Source of the DNA: Flavobacterium litorale
GTDB taxonomy: Bacteria > Bacteroidota > Bacteroidia > Flavobacteriales > Flavobacteriaceae
Assembly (NCBI RefSeq): GCF_019613795.1
Contig: NZ_CP080429.1
Coordinates: forward strand, 1,331,501 to 1,395,500
Length of the DNA: 64,000 bases
Reading direction: 5' to 3'
Positions 27,633-36,714 of the stretch are shown here, one piece after another. Below the pieces are notes generated by a model. The model saw nothing but the letters and a program-made list of their open reading frames with translations, was not told the origin of the DNA and made no database searches. The first letter of the stretch is position 1, and each line of letters opens with the position of its first letter. The translations under genes were made by a program, and so were the position numbers.

Positions 27633-28125
27633 TGCTATTCTTTAGTTTCCAAGTCTGATAAGTAAAATCTAGTTTATGTTTCTCATCTTTTGGATGATAT
27701 TCTTCGTTGGTAAGTTGCCATTTTTTTGTGTCGATTTCAGGGAAATAGGTATCAGCCTCTGCAGTAGTATGTACGCGGGTAAGCTCTATTTTATCAGCTT
27801 TATCAATAGCTTGCTTGTATATCTCGCCACCACCTATAATGAAAACTTCTTCTTCTTCTTGGTTGCATTTTGCTAGTGCTTCGTCAAGGCTGTGTACTAT
27901 GGTGCAACTTTCATACGTGTAATCTTTTTGCCTAGTAATAACAACATTGGTACGGTTGGGTAGCGGTCCATTCATGCTTTCCAGCGTTTTGCGCCCCATT
28001 ATAATAGTATGCCCTGTAGTGAGTTTTTTAAACCGTTTAAAATCGTTGGGTAAATGCCACACAAGGTTGTTATCTTTACCTAAAGCATTGTTCTCTGCCG
28101 CAGCAGCAATAAGGGTAATAATCAT
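27625..28125 (-). CDS. folA: Dihydrofolate reductase
   Basis: A 166-residue DHFR that regenerates tetrahydrofolate with NADPH. Motifs: AENNALGKDNNLVWHLPNDFKRFKKLT with the catalytic acidic residue in PNDFKRFK, TIIMGRKTLESM, NRTNVVITR, and VFIIGGGEIYKQAI. It overlaps the 2TM protein gene by one base and lies close to thyA, the enzyme that consumes methylene-THF and produces dihydrofolate. Confidence 0.97.
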   Translation of the reverse strand: MIITLIAAAAENNALGKDNNLVWHLPNDFKRFKKLTTGHTIIMGRKTLESMNGPLPNRTNVVITRQKDYTYESCTIVHSLDEALAKCNQEEEEVFIIGGGEIYKQAIDKADKIELTRVHTTAEADTYFPEIDTKKWQLTNEEYHPKDEKHKLDFTYQTWKLKNSNG

Positions 28126-28472
28126 TATGGTGTGGTATCGGTATCGTCTGTAGGTTTGTTTATTTTCTTTTCTAGTTGGTCTATGTGGCGCTCTTGTCGT
28201 GCAACGAGCTTATCTATTTGCTCGCGTTCCCATTTTTTGTTTATAAAACCCTCAATAACAAATACTTTTAAAAAATGCAGTATAAACAAAAAGCACCAAG
28301 CAGTTATAGCCCACAAATACCAGTCTTGCTCTTCACGTACATTGAGCCATTTGTTGGTAATAAATAAAAAAAGGCTACCTACTAATAGCAAAATAAAGTG
28401 CAGGTAAACGCGTTTTTTTTGCTTTACCCGTTTTCGGGCATACTCGTATAATTCTTGTTGGTTTTTTTCCAT
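28125..28472 (-). CDS. 2TM domain-containing protein
   Basis: A 115-residue protein with the 2TM domain common in Bacteroidota: a basic N-terminus (YEYARKRVKQKKRVYLHF), two hydrophobic helices (about 25-45 and 55-75), and a charged C-terminal coiled coil (KWEREQIDKLVARQERHIDQLEKK). Expected in the inner membrane with both ends inside. Function unknown. It sits between thyA and folA in the same direction and overlaps folA by a single base, so it is probably co-transcribed. Confidence 0.82.
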   Translation of the reverse strand: MEKNQQELYEYARKRVKQKKRVYLHFILLLVGSLFLFITNKWLNVREEQDWYLWAITAWCFLFILHFLKVFVIEGFINKKWEREQIDKLVARQERHIDQLEKKINKPTDDTDTTP

Positions 28473-28510
28473 GCTTTATGTTTTAAACAACATAAAGGTA
28501 GTAAAAAATA

Positions 28511-29335
28511 TTATACGGCTACAGTACCTTTTATATGTGGGTGTGGGTTATAATTTTCGAGTGTAAAATCTTCAAATGTAAAGTCAAAAATATCAGTAAC
28601 TTTAGGGTTCAATACCATTTTTGGTAGTGGGCGTGGCTCACGTGTAAGCTGTAAGTTAAGTTGCTCTATGTGGTTGTTATAAATATGTGCATCGCCAAAG
28701 GTGTGTATAAAATCGCCTGCTTGTAATCCGCACACTTGCGCAATCATCATAGTGAGTAATGCGTACGATGCTATGTTAAAGGGTACGCCCAAAAATATGT
28801 CGGCACTGCGTTGGTAGAGCTGACAGGATAGTTTACCATCGTTTACATAAAACTGGAAAAAGGCATGGCAGGGTGGGAGTGCCGCTTTGTTGTTGGCAAC
28901 ATTTTCCGAAAAGGATTTGGAGGTGTCGGGCAGTACACTGGGGTTCCAGGCCGAAACAATCATGCGGCGACTATTGGGGTTTGTTTTTAATGTATGTATG
29001 AGTTCCTTAATCTGGTCTATTTCTTTACTATCCCAATTGCGCCATTGGTGTCCGTACACAGGTCCTAAATCGCCATTTTCGTCTGCCCAAGCATCCCATA
29101 TTTTTACCCCATTGTCTTTAAGATAGCCAATGTTGGTATCACCTTTTAAAAACCAAAGCAGTTCGTATATTATCGATTTTAGGTGTAGTTTTTTTGTAGT
29201 AACCAAAGGGAAACCCTCGCTAAGGTTAAACCGCATTTGGTAGCCAAAAACGCTAAGCGTTCCTGTTCCCGTTCGGTCGCCTTTTTGGTTACCATTCTCT
29301 AAAACATGTTGTACTAAATCGTGATACTGCTTCAT
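28511..29335 (-). CDS. thyA: Thymidylate synthase
   Basis: A 274-residue ThyA, converting dUMP to dTMP with methylene-THF. Conserved parts: [13 protein letters not shown], the phosphate-binding [12 protein letters not shown], the nucleophile Cys156 in [37 protein letters not shown], and the C-terminal [10 protein letters not shown]. It heads the thyA-2TM-folA-DUF7660 group on the minus strand. Confidence 0.97.
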   Translation of the reverse strand: MKQYHDLVQHVLENGNQKGDRTGTGTLSVFGYQMRFNLSEGFPLVTTKKLHLKSIIYELLWFLKGDTNIGYLKDNGVKIWDAWADENGDLGPVYGHQWRNWDSKEIDQIKELIHTLKTNPNSRRMIVSAWNPSVLPDTSKSFSENVANNKAALPPCHAFFQFYVNDGKLSCQLYQRSADIFLGVPFNIASYALLTMMIAQVCGLQAGDFIHTFGDAHIYNNHIEQLNLQLTREPRPLPKMVLNPKVTDIFDFTFEDFTLENYNPHPHIKGTVAV

Positions 29336-29406
29336 CTCTCCAGTCTATTTATGATTTCGATTTTTGATTATTCGAGTTGCATTTCTCAAACTGTCAAATA
29401 ACTAAA

Positions 29407-30024
29407 CTAGCTTTCTCGTTTTGATATTTCGTCGCGAATTTTAGCCGCTTTCTCGTAGTCTTCATTTTGTACAGCCCCTTCCAACATTTCGTTAAGCTCT
29501 TGTAGGCTGTATTGCGAATAGCCTTCGCCTGCTACTGATTCTGTTCCGAAAGTTTGCGGCGCAGATAGCACATCATCCGTTTCGCTATCTTCTTTCTCGG
29601 CATCAGGATTTATGTTGAGGTATATACCTGCCTTATCCAAAATGTTTTTGTACGTAAATATAGGTGCGTTAAAGCGGAGTGCCAATGCAATGGCATCGGA
29701 GGTTCGGGCATCGATAATTTCTTCAATTTTATCGCGCTCGCAAATTACGCTCGAAAAAAACACACCATCAACTAACTTGTGTATAATAACCTGTTTTACC
29801 ACGATGTCGAAACGATCGGCAAAGTTTTTAAAAAGGTCGTGGGTTAAAGGTCTGGGTGGTTTAATTTCTTTTTCAAGTGCAATAGCTATCGACTGTGCTT
29901 CAAAAGCACCGATAACAATAGGTAGTTTGCGTTCTCCGTCCACTTCATTAAGGATTAAAGCATAAGCACCATTTTGGGTTTGGCTATATGAAATCCCTTT
30001 AATCGTTAGTTTTACTAAGCTCAT
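29407..30024 (-). CDS. Bifunctional nuclease family protein (DUF151 plus UVR motif)
   Basis: A 205-residue protein: DUF151/bifunctional nuclease domain (about residues 1-130, with NGAYALILNEVDGERKLPIVIGAFEAQSIA split here as start and GAFEAQ motif, DARTSDAIALALRF near 110) and a UVR/UvrB-like helical motif at the C-terminus (LNEMLEGAVQNEDYEKAAKIRDEIS). Relatives include plant BBD nucleases, which cut RNA and DNA; biochemical activity of the bacterial form is not certain. It lies between thyA and the etfA terminator. Confidence 0.9.
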   Translation of the reverse strand: MSLVKLTIKGISYSQTQNGAYALILNEVDGERKLPIVIGAFEAQSIAIALEKEIKPPRPLTHDLFKNFADRFDIVVKQVIIHKLVDGVFFSSVICERDKIEEIIDARTSDAIALALRFNAPIFTYKNILDKAGIYLNINPDAEKEDSETDDVLSAPQTFGTESVAGEGYSQYSLQELNEMLEGAVQNEDYEKAAKIRDEISKRES

Positions 30025-30045
30025 AATAATCTTTCCGCTATAACT

Positions 30046-30093
30046 AAAAAAAGGCTATCCGAACAACGATAGTGCATCCTTGTTTGGATAGCC
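30046..30093 (-). terminator. Intrinsic terminator after etfA
   Basis: A 14-bp stem (30053-30066 with 30080-30093, one G-U pair) followed on the minus strand by seven T (A-tract 30046-30052). It lies 28 bases after the etfA stop and before the bifunctional nuclease gene, so it ends the etfBA transcript. Confidence 0.85.
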
Positions 30094-30120
30094 GTTTTAA
30101 GGGCACAATTTATAATAAAA

Positions 30121-31089
30121 TTACGAGTTATTTGCTTTAAACTCTTTTATTTTTTCTGTCAGTTTTGGTACAACTTCAAAAGCATCACCCACTACACCAT
30201 AATCGGCTACTTTAAAGAAAGGTGCATCAGGATCGGTATTAATAACTACTTTTACTTTTGATGAGTTAATACCTGCAATGTGCTGTATGGCTCCAGATAC
30301 GCCTATTGCAATGTATAGGTTAGAGGCTACAGGTTTACCTGTTTGCCCAACGTGCTCACTGTGCGGTCTCCAACCCAAATCGGATACGGGTTTAGAGCAA
30401 GCAGTAGCTGCGCCTAATGCTTCAGCAAGGTTTTCTATTAATCCCCAATTTTCAGGACCTTTTAAACCACGTCCGCCCGATACTACTATTTCAGCATCAG
30501 CAATGGTAACTTTACCTGTTACTTTTTCTACTGATTCTACGTTAATACTAAAGTCGGCATCATCTAATGATGGTGAAAATTCTTCAACGCTTGGTGTTGC
30601 TGCTGATTCGATAATACCGAATGCATTTTTGCTTACAGCAAGTACTTTTACATCGGTATTTATTTCGGTAATATTAAATGCTTTGTTAGAAAACGCTGTT
30701 CTTTTTACACGGAAAGGCGAAGTGCTTTCGGGTAATGCTACTACGTTAGATGCATAACCTGCCTCTAGTGCTACAGCGGTTAATGGTGCCGCGTAAAGAC
30801 TATCGGTAGTTGCAGAAAATACTACAATTTTAGCAGCTTCATTTTTAGCAGCTTGCGTAATAACATCAGCGTAAGCTTTGGCATTAAATGCCTTTAACTT
30901 ATCGGAATTTACGGTTAATACTTTATCTACACCATAATTACCAAGTGCCGATGTGTCGGTAATGTTAATGGCTAGTGCAGTTACAGTTGTGCCTGTTTCT
31001 CCTGCTATTTTTTTTGCGTACGAAGCGAGTTCAAAAGCTGTTTTTTTAAACTTCCCTTCTGCTGATTCGGCATATATTAAAATTGACAT
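30121..31089 (-). CDS. etfA: Electron transfer flavoprotein subunit alpha
   Basis: A 322-residue ETF alpha subunit. N-terminal domain to about residue 190, then the FAD-binding C-terminal domain with VVSGGRGLKGPENWGLIENLA, SKPVSDLGWRPHSEHVGQTGK, and YIAIGVSGAIQH plus NTDPDAPFFKVADYGVVGD. It passes electrons from acyl-CoA dehydrogenases to the quinone pool via ETF dehydrogenase. It follows etfB by 77 bases and ends in a strong terminator. Confidence 0.97.
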   Translation of the reverse strand: MSILIYAESAEGKFKKTAFELASYAKKIAGETGTTVTALAINITDTSALGNYGVDKVLTVNSDKLKAFNAKAYADVITQAAKNEAAKIVVFSATTDSLYAAPLTAVALEAGYASNVVALPESTSPFRVKRTAFSNKAFNITEINTDVKVLAVSKNAFGIIESAATPSVEEFSPSLDDADFSINVESVEKVTGKVTIADAEIVVSGGRGLKGPENWGLIENLAEALGAATACSKPVSDLGWRPHSEHVGQTGKPVASNLYIAIGVSGAIQHIAGINSSKVKVVINTDPDAPFFKVADYGVVGDAFEVVPKLTEKIKEFKANNS

Positions 31090-31166
31090 ACTCTTTTTAT
31101 TAAAAATTTTAATTCATTAACGTAAGAATTGCTGCTGTTACGTTAATTTATCAATACACTATTATA

Positions 31167-31913
31167 TTAAATTACTTTAGCTTCGTTATGAAGTAAGTTA
31201 ACAAGCTCATCAAGGTTATCTGCATCTACTAGCTTTACTGCCGATTTTGGTGCAGGCTTCTCAAACTTTACCGCTTGTGTAGCATTATCTGCGCCTACAG
31301 GCTCTAGTACATTAAGCTTTTTCTGTCTTGCCATCATAATACCTCTCATGTTGGGTATTTTAAGGTCTTTCTCCTCAACAAGTCCCTTTTGTCCGCCAAT
31401 TACAAGTGGCAATTTAGTACTTAAAGTTTCTTTACCACCATCTATTTCTCTTACAGCTTTGGCATCGCTACCATCAACTTCAAGACTAATGCATGAGTTT
31501 ACAAAATCGTAATCCAATAATGCCGAAAGCATTCCAGGAACCATTCCACCATTATAATCTAAGGATTCTTTACCTGCTATAATCAAGTCGTAACTTCCAC
31601 TTTTTACTACTTCGGCAAGCTGCTTTGCTACAAACATACCATCAGTAGGGTTCGCGTTTACGCGTATAGCTTCATCAGCACCAATTGCTAGTGCTTTTCT
31701 AAGCGTAGCTTCGGCATCAGGTCCGCCTACGTTAACCACTGTTACGTTAGCTCCTTGTTTCTCTTTAAACCAAATTGCTCTGGTTAAACCAAATTCATCA
31801 TTAGGGTTAATTACAAACTGCACACCATTGGTGTCAAACTCACTGTCGTTGTTTGTAAAGTTGATTTTTGAAGTAGTATCAGGCACGTGGCTGATGCAGA
31901 CTAATATTTTCAT
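31167..31913 (-). CDS. etfB: Electron transfer flavoprotein subunit beta
   Basis: A 248-residue ETF beta subunit with the AMP-binding pattern. I set the start at ATG 31913, giving KILVCISHVPDTTSKINF, the normal N-terminus; the open frame runs to 32015 but the extra 34 residues are unlike the family. Motifs: NPNDEFGLTRAIWFKE, VGGPDAEATLRKALAIGADEAIRV, IIAGKESLDYNGGMVPGMLSALL, and RGIMMARQKKLNV near the C-terminus. First gene of the etfBA unit. Confidence 0.96.
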   Translation of the reverse strand: MKILVCISHVPDTTSKINFTNNDSEFDTNGVQFVINPNDEFGLTRAIWFKEKQGANVTVVNVGGPDAEATLRKALAIGADEAIRVNANPTDGMFVAKQLAEVVKSGSYDLIIAGKESLDYNGGMVPGMLSALLDYDFVNSCISLEVDGSDAKAVREIDGGKETLSTKLPLVIGGQKGLVEEKDLKIPNMRGIMMARQKKLNVLEPVGADNATQAVKFEKPAPKSAVKLVDADNLDELVNLLHNEAKVI

Positions 31914-32342
31914 TTTTATAAAGTTATAGGAGTTTATTGTTTTCGTTACGAAATTACTAATAATATTTCGAATATAAAAACTATGCACGCATATTAAATA
32001 TGATTTTGCTTGCAATTTTATTTAAAAACTAGAATACTCGCAAAAAAAGCATTGTATTTAGTATTTTCATTAATAAATTGTTAGTTTAATACGGATTGAG
32101 TACGATAATCTTATTTTTAAATTTACTATTAAATTTTTAGCTCAAAATAGTTATTACTATTGCAACATCACTTTATGCATTTTAACGATTAGAAATATTC
32201 GAAATCGTTTTCGTAAACAAACCATCAAAACTATCGTTACATCGTAGTACTTAAAATTGTATTATTGCAACTAAAAAGTATAAAATTATGATTTAAAATC
32301 TATATTTTTGCTTTCATTTTAATACCGAAAAAGTCCTGATAC
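31914..32342. promoter_or_regulatory. Long AT-rich divergent intergenic region (etfB / pdhB)
   Basis: This 429-base gap is the longest without a gene in the window. It holds the start regions of two divergent metabolic units. It is very AT-rich with many short A and T runs. I see no convincing small gene, tRNA or structured RNA. A TAnnTTTG box (32303-32310, TATTTTTG) lies 33 bases before the pdhB start. The size suggests room for regulator binding, but no clear operator repeat is visible. Confidence 0.4.
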
Positions 32343-33320
32343 ATGAGAACAATACAATTTAGGGAAGCTATTTGCGAGGCGATGAGCGAAGAAATGCGTA
32401 GCGATGAAACCATATATTTAATGGGTGAGGAGGTTGCCGAGTATAACGGTGCCTATAAAGCATCTAAAGGTATGCTTGATGAGTTTGGAGCTAAAAGAGT
32501 TATAGATACACCCATTGCCGAACTTGGTTTTGCAGGTATTGCTGTAGGTTCTGCCATGAATGGTAACCGCCCTATAGTTGAATTTATGACCTTTAACTTC
32601 TCGTTGGTTGGTATTGACCAAATTATTAACAACGCAGCCAAAATGCGCCAAATGTCTGGAGGGCAATTCCCAATGCCAATGGTATTTCGTGGTCCTACAG
32701 CATCTGCTGGGCAGTTGGGTGCTACACACTCGCAAGCTTTTGAAAACTGGTTTGCCAATACACCAGGTTTAAAAGTTGTTGTTCCTTCTAACCCATATGA
32801 TGCCAAAGGATTATTAAAATCGGCAATACGCGATAACGACCCTGTTATCTTTATGGAGTCTGAGCAAATGTATGGCGATAAAGGCGAAGTGCCTGACGGT
32901 GAGTACACGTTACCACTTGGCGTTGCCGATATTAAACGCGAGGGTAACGATGTAACCATAGTATCGTTTGGTAAAATAATAAAAGAGGCATACAAAGCTG
33001 CTGAGGAATTAGAGAAAGAAGGTATTAGCTGCGAAATTATTGATTTAAGAACCGTGCGACCGATGGATCATGATACCATTCTTGAATCGGTTAAAAAAAC
33101 AAACCGACTTGTAGTGCTAGAAGAAGCATGGCCATTTGCAAGTGTTGCTTCGGAGGTTACATATATTGTACAGGAAAGAGCTTTCGATTATTTGGATGCA
33201 CCCATACAACGTATTACTACTGCCGATACACCAGCACCCTACTCGCCAGCATTACTTAAAAACTGGATACCTAATGCTGAAGATGTTATAAAGGCTGTTA
33301 AAAAAGTTGCCTACAAATAA
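32343..33320 (+). CDS. pdhB: Pyruvate dehydrogenase E1 component, beta subunit
   Basis: A 325-residue thiamine-pyrophosphate-dependent E1 beta subunit. Features: REAICEAMSEEMRSDETIYLMGEEVAEYNGAYKASKGM at the N-terminus (key Glu of GEEV contacts the TPP aminopyrimidine), the pyrimidine-binding domain to about residue 175, and the transketolase C-terminal domain with CEIIDLRTVRPMDHDTI. It converts pyruvate to acetyl-CoA with E1 alpha and E2, which are not in the window. A branched-chain 2-oxoacid dehydrogenase beta subunit is the main alternative. Confidence 0.9.
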   Translation: MRTIQFREAICEAMSEEMRSDETIYLMGEEVAEYNGAYKASKGMLDEFGAKRVIDTPIAELGFAGIAVGSAMNGNRPIVEFMTFNFSLVGIDQIINNAAKMRQMSGGQFPMPMVFRGPTASAGQLGATHSQAFENWFANTPGLKVVVPSNPYDAKGLLKSAIRDNDPVIFMESEQMYGDKGEVPDGEYTLPLGVADIKREGNDVTIVSFGKIIKEAYKAAEELEKEGISCEIIDLRTVRPMDHDTILESVKKTNRLVVLEEAWPFASVASEVTYIVQERAFDYLDAPIQRITTADTPAPYSPALLKNWIPNAEDVIKAVKKVAYK

Positions 33321-33334
33321 CAAAATAAAACTAC

Positions 33335-33373
33335 TATATTTGAAACTTCATCATACTATTATGATGAAGTTTC
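33335..33373 (+). promoter_or_regulatory. -7 box overlapping a perfect hairpin upstream of the DUF5686 gene
   Basis: TATATTTG (33335-33342) matches TAnnTTTG. It runs into a perfect 14-bp inverted repeat (33342-33355 and 33360-33373, 4-base loop). The hairpin follows the pdhB stop by 21 bases. It may act as a terminator-like or stability element for pdhB and lies at the transcript start of the next gene. It contains the ATG codons at 33361 and 33364, which argues that translation begins later, at 33388. Confidence 0.5.
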
Positions 33374-33387
33374 TGTTTATATACATT

Positions 33388-35883
33388 ATGAAAAAAAATA
33401 TACTGTTATTAAGTTTTTTCCTGCTTATTGCTAATACCCTTTTTGCGCAAACTAAAGTAAGCGGTGTAGTGTTCGATAAAACTAACTTACCCATACCTTA
33501 TGCTAATGTATATTTCAAGTCCTCTAGCGAGGGCGTTATAACAGACGAAAACGGAAAGTTTTACCTAGAATCTGAAAATGACCATTCGGCAATAGTAGTA
33601 TCCTTCGTAGGTTTTACACCCGAGGAAATAACCTTAGAAAAATCGGTTACATACAATTTAAATGTAACACTTCAGGACGGTCAGGAGCTTAAAGAAGTTG
33701 TACTGTATTCGGGGAAAACCTCTAAAAAAAACAATCCTGCCCTCGATATTTTGAGAAAAATATGGGAACGTCGTCGTAAAAACGGTTTACGAATGTTTGA
33801 CCAATACCAGTACGACCAGTACGAAAAGGTGGAGTTTGACATGAATAGGATAGACAGTGCATTTATGGCAAGCAAAATATTTAGAGGCATGGAGTTTATA
33901 TTTAAACACGTAGATACCTCTAGTGTAACAGGGCAAAGCTATTTGCCTATTTTTATAAACGAAAGACTTAGTGAAGTGTATGGCGATAATACTACCAACA
34001 GCAAAAAGGAAGTACTGCAAGCCAATAAAAATTCGGGTTTTAGCAATAACCAGCAAATTATTGCTTTTATAAAAGATTTATATGCCGATTACGATATTTA
34101 CGATAACTACCTAAAGTTTTTTGATAAAGATTTTGTAAGCCCAATATCGCGTACAGGTATTAATGTATACAATTACGTGTTGCACGATAGTACCTATATT
34201 GACGATAAATGGTGTTATAACATAGTGTTTTATCCCCGTCGTAAAAACGAGCTTACCTTTAAGGGTAATTTTTGGGTAAACGATACCACTTTTGCCATTA
34301 AAAAAATAAGTATGGCAGCCAGTAGAGGAGCAAATATTAACTGGGTAAAAGATATTTATATAGAGCAGGAATTCGATGTACTTAACGATTCAGTGTTTTT
34401 GCTAAAGCGCGACCACATGATGTCGGACTTTGCACTGCGTAAAAAAGAAGAATCCAAAGGAGTGTACGGCAAACGTACCACACTATTTAGGAACTATAAA
34501 TTTGATATTGAAAAACCCAATGGCTTTTACGCCAAAGAAGTAAATTATTATAATGATTCGATACACAAACGATCGGATGATTATTGGGCAGAAAACCGAT
34601 TTGAATCTTTAAACAAAGATGAAAAGGCGGTATACAAAATGCTCGATACCTTAAAAACAGTACCCAAGTTTCAGCGTATGTACACCCTTGTAGCTACTTT
34701 AGGTAGTGGTTACTACCAAATAGGTAATTTTGATTATGGTCCTATCTTCTCAACGTTTGGTTATAACGACGTAGAGCGCGTAAGGATACGTACAGGAGGA
34801 CGTACCTACTTTGGACAAAACGACCCTTGGCGTATAGAGGGTTACGGCGCATACGGTTTTGGCGATAACCAGTTTAAATACGGTATGTCGGGTAAATGGA
34901 TGGTAGAAAAGAAAAAACGTGTTATACTCTCATTTGGAACACGGCGCGATGTTGAGCAAATAGGGGTGAGCTTAACAGGCTCTACCGATGTTTTAGGGAG
35001 GAGTTTTGCCTCTTCAGCTATATTTGCAGGAGGCGATAACAGTAAACTAACGTCCGTTAACTTTACCAATTTCTCGGCAGAAATAGAACCGTTTAAAAAC
35101 GTTGTATTTAGGGGTAATGTATCTTATCGTACGCTAAAATCAGCCTCATTAAGTACGTTTAGGATGGATTATTTTATAGATCCCAACAACCCATCAAGAG
35201 GCACAAAAGGTTCGTTAAGGCAATACGAATACGGATTGTTGGTAGACTATACACCTGGGCGCAGAACAATAGGCTACGGTGTAGAACGATCGGATGTTGA
35301 CGACGACGATTATGCCCGACTTTACCTTAACTTTTCGCATGGTGTTAGCGGTGAGTTTGGTAGCGATTTTAATTATAAAAAACTACAATTTTACTACAGG
35401 CAACCCATACTAATAGGTGGTTTTGGTATGTTCTCTACAACGCTTGAGGCAGGTAAAATATATGGCGACGTTCCGTTGGGGCTAATGGGTGTAATACCTG
35501 GCAACCAGTCCTATTTTATTATACCCAATACCTACAATACCATGAACTATTACGAGTTTTTAGCAGACGAGTACGTTTCCTTACACCTACAACACAATTT
35601 TAATGGTAGGTTATTTTCTCGAATACCATTTTTGCGCGATTTAAACCTACGCGAAATTATAGGGGTAAAAGGGGTATATGGTACCATATCCGATGGTAAC
35701 AGAAGGATTAATGCATCCAGCATCGAGTACAGGGCACCCGAAGATGTTTTTTACGAATACCATGCAGGTATAGGTAATATTTTCAGGGTATTCCGTATTG
35801 ATTTTGCTTGGCGAGGGAGCTACCGTACATTACCCGATGCCAACACATTTGCCATTAAAGGCGCATTTGGTTTCCACTTCTAA
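33388..35883 (+). CDS. DUF5686/carboxypeptidase-regulatory-like outer-membrane protein
   Basis: An 831-residue exported protein if started at ATG 33388, which gives the signal KKNILLLSFFLLIANTLFAQ. After it comes a CarboxypepD_reg-like beta-sandwich (about 22-105: TKVSGVVFDKTNLPIPYANV, DENGKFYLES), as in TonB-dependent receptors, then a large beta-strand-rich DUF5686 region to a final strand ending AIKGAFGFHF, typical of outer-membrane barrels. There is no plug domain, so it is not a classical receptor. Function unknown. Starts at 33307, 33361 and 33364 are open but lie over pdhB or in a hairpin. Confidence 0.85.
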   Translation: MKKNILLLSFFLLIANTLFAQTKVSGVVFDKTNLPIPYANVYFKSSSEGVITDENGKFYLESENDHSAIVVSFVGFTPEEITLEKSVTYNLNVTLQDGQELKEVVLYSGKTSKKNNPALDILRKIWERRRKNGLRMFDQYQYDQYEKVEFDMNRIDSAFMASKIFRGMEFIFKHVDTSSVTGQSYLPIFINERLSEVYGDNTTNSKKEVLQANKNSGFSNNQQIIAFIKDLYADYDIYDNYLKFFDKDFVSPISRTGINVYNYVLHDSTYIDDKWCYNIVFYPRRKNELTFKGNFWVNDTTFAIKKISMAASRGANINWVKDIYIEQEFDVLNDSVFLLKRDHMMSDFALRKKEESKGVYGKRTTLFRNYKFDIEKPNGFYAKEVNYYNDSIHKRSDDYWAENRFESLNKDEKAVYKMLDTLKTVPKFQRMYTLVATLGSGYYQIGNFDYGPIFSTFGYNDVERVRIRTGGRTYFGQNDPWRIEGYGAYGFGDNQFKYGMSGKWMVEKKKRVILSFGTRRDVEQIGVSLTGSTDVLGRSFASSAIFAGGDNSKLTSVNFTNFSAEIEPFKNVVFRGNVSYRTLKSASLSTFRMDYFIDPNNPSRGTKGSLRQYEYGLLVDYTPGRRTIGYGVERSDVDDDDYARLYLNFSHGVSGEFGSDFNYKKLQFYYRQPILIGGFGMFSTTLEAGKIYGDVPLGLMGVIPGNQSYFIIPNTYNTMNYYEFLADEYVSLHLQHNFNGRLFSRIPFLRDLNLREIIGVKGVYGTISDGNRRINASSIEYRAPEDVFYEYHAGIGNIFRVFRIDFAWRGSYRTLPDANTFAIKGAFGFHF

Positions 35884-36009
35884 GCATCAAACTATAAAGT
35901 AACAGGCAAAATTCTTACCTCATTTACAATAAACACAGTTTAAACGTATAGCTTGTATTAAATTTGTGTGAATATCTGCATCTGTACCTTACAATAGCCT
36001 TGCATCCGC

Positions 36010-36039
36010 TTGCAATACACCATTTTTATACTACTTTTG
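36010..36039 (+). promoter_or_regulatory. Candidate ppa promoter (TTG-N19-TAnnTTTG)
   Basis: TTG at 36010-36012, 19 bases, then TACTTTTG at 36032-36039: both boxes and spacing fit the Bacteroidota promoter. It lies 30 bases before the ppa start. Confidence 0.65.
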
Positions 36040-36069
36040 CAATCGCTTAATATGAAATAATATATAAAT

Positions 36070-36600
36070 ATGTCTGCAGCAAATCTGAAAACGTTTGATG
36101 TTCTGATAGAAATTCCAAAAGGAAGTAGGAACAAATATGAATATGATTTTGAACTAAAAAAAATACGTTACGACAGGATGCTTTTCTCATCGATGATGTA
36201 TCCTGCTGATTATGGTTTTATACCCGAAACGTTAGCACTAGATGGCGATCCATTGGATGTGTTAGTATTGGTTACAGAGCCTACTTTTCCAGGTTGTGTA
36301 ATGGAAGTAAAACCCATTGGAGTATTCCATATGGCGGATGAAAAAGGACCAGACGAAAAAATTGTATGTGTACCAGTTTCTGACCCTGTTTGGAATAAGC
36401 TAGGTGACCTTAGCGATATGAACCCGCACCTTTTAAAAGAGATAGAGCACTTTTTCCAAGTTTACAAAGACCTTGAGCAGAAGAAAGTTGATGTTGGTGG
36501 ATGGGGTAACGTAGACGAAGCTCGTGAAATTATTGACAAGTGCGTAGACCGCTTTGATACACTAGAGAACAAACCAGAAGAATTGTTTAGTATTCGATAA
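36070..36600 (+). CDS. ppa: Inorganic pyrophosphatase (soluble, family I)
   Basis: A 176-residue family I enzyme that hydrolyses PPi to phosphate in the cytoplasm. Active-site features: IEIPKGSRNKYEYD, YPADYGFIPETL, the Asp cluster DGDPLDVLVL and KVDVGGWGNVDEA near the C-terminus. It is followed by a terminator and then by the membrane pyrophosphatase, so the cell has both a heat-releasing and an ion-pumping route for PPi. Confidence 0.96.
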   Translation: MSAANLKTFDVLIEIPKGSRNKYEYDFELKKIRYDRMLFSSMMYPADYGFIPETLALDGDPLDVLVLVTEPTFPGCVMEVKPIGVFHMADEKGPDEKIVCVPVSDPVWNKLGDLSDMNPHLLKEIEHFFQVYKDLEQKKVDVGGWGNVDEAREIIDKCVDRFDTLENKPEELFSIR

Positions 36601-36624
36601 TTCCAAATTCATAAAAAAATAATC

Positions 36625-36661
36625 AAAAGCAACATTCAATAATAAGATGTTGCTTTTTTTT
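36625..36661 (+). terminator. Intrinsic terminator after ppa
   Basis: An 11-bp perfect stem (36625-36635 with 36647-36657) with 11-base loop and a run of eight T from 36654. It lies 25 bases after the ppa stop and before hppA. Confidence 0.85.
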
Positions 36662-36714
36662 GGTTGGTTTTGTTATATTTACTAAAAGTTAACAATAAAA
36701 CCAAACAATTATTT

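Noticed and set aside
30278..30757. 159-codon open frame opposite etfA
   Set aside because: Shadow of a well-conserved gene with no motif of its own.
31914..32015. N-terminal extension of etfB
   Set aside because: The extra 34 residues do not match the ETF beta start, which is clear at the ATG at 31913.
33307..33387. Earlier start of the DUF5686 protein
   Set aside because: It would overlap pdhB or begin inside a perfect hairpin, and it hides the signal peptide that begins at 33388.
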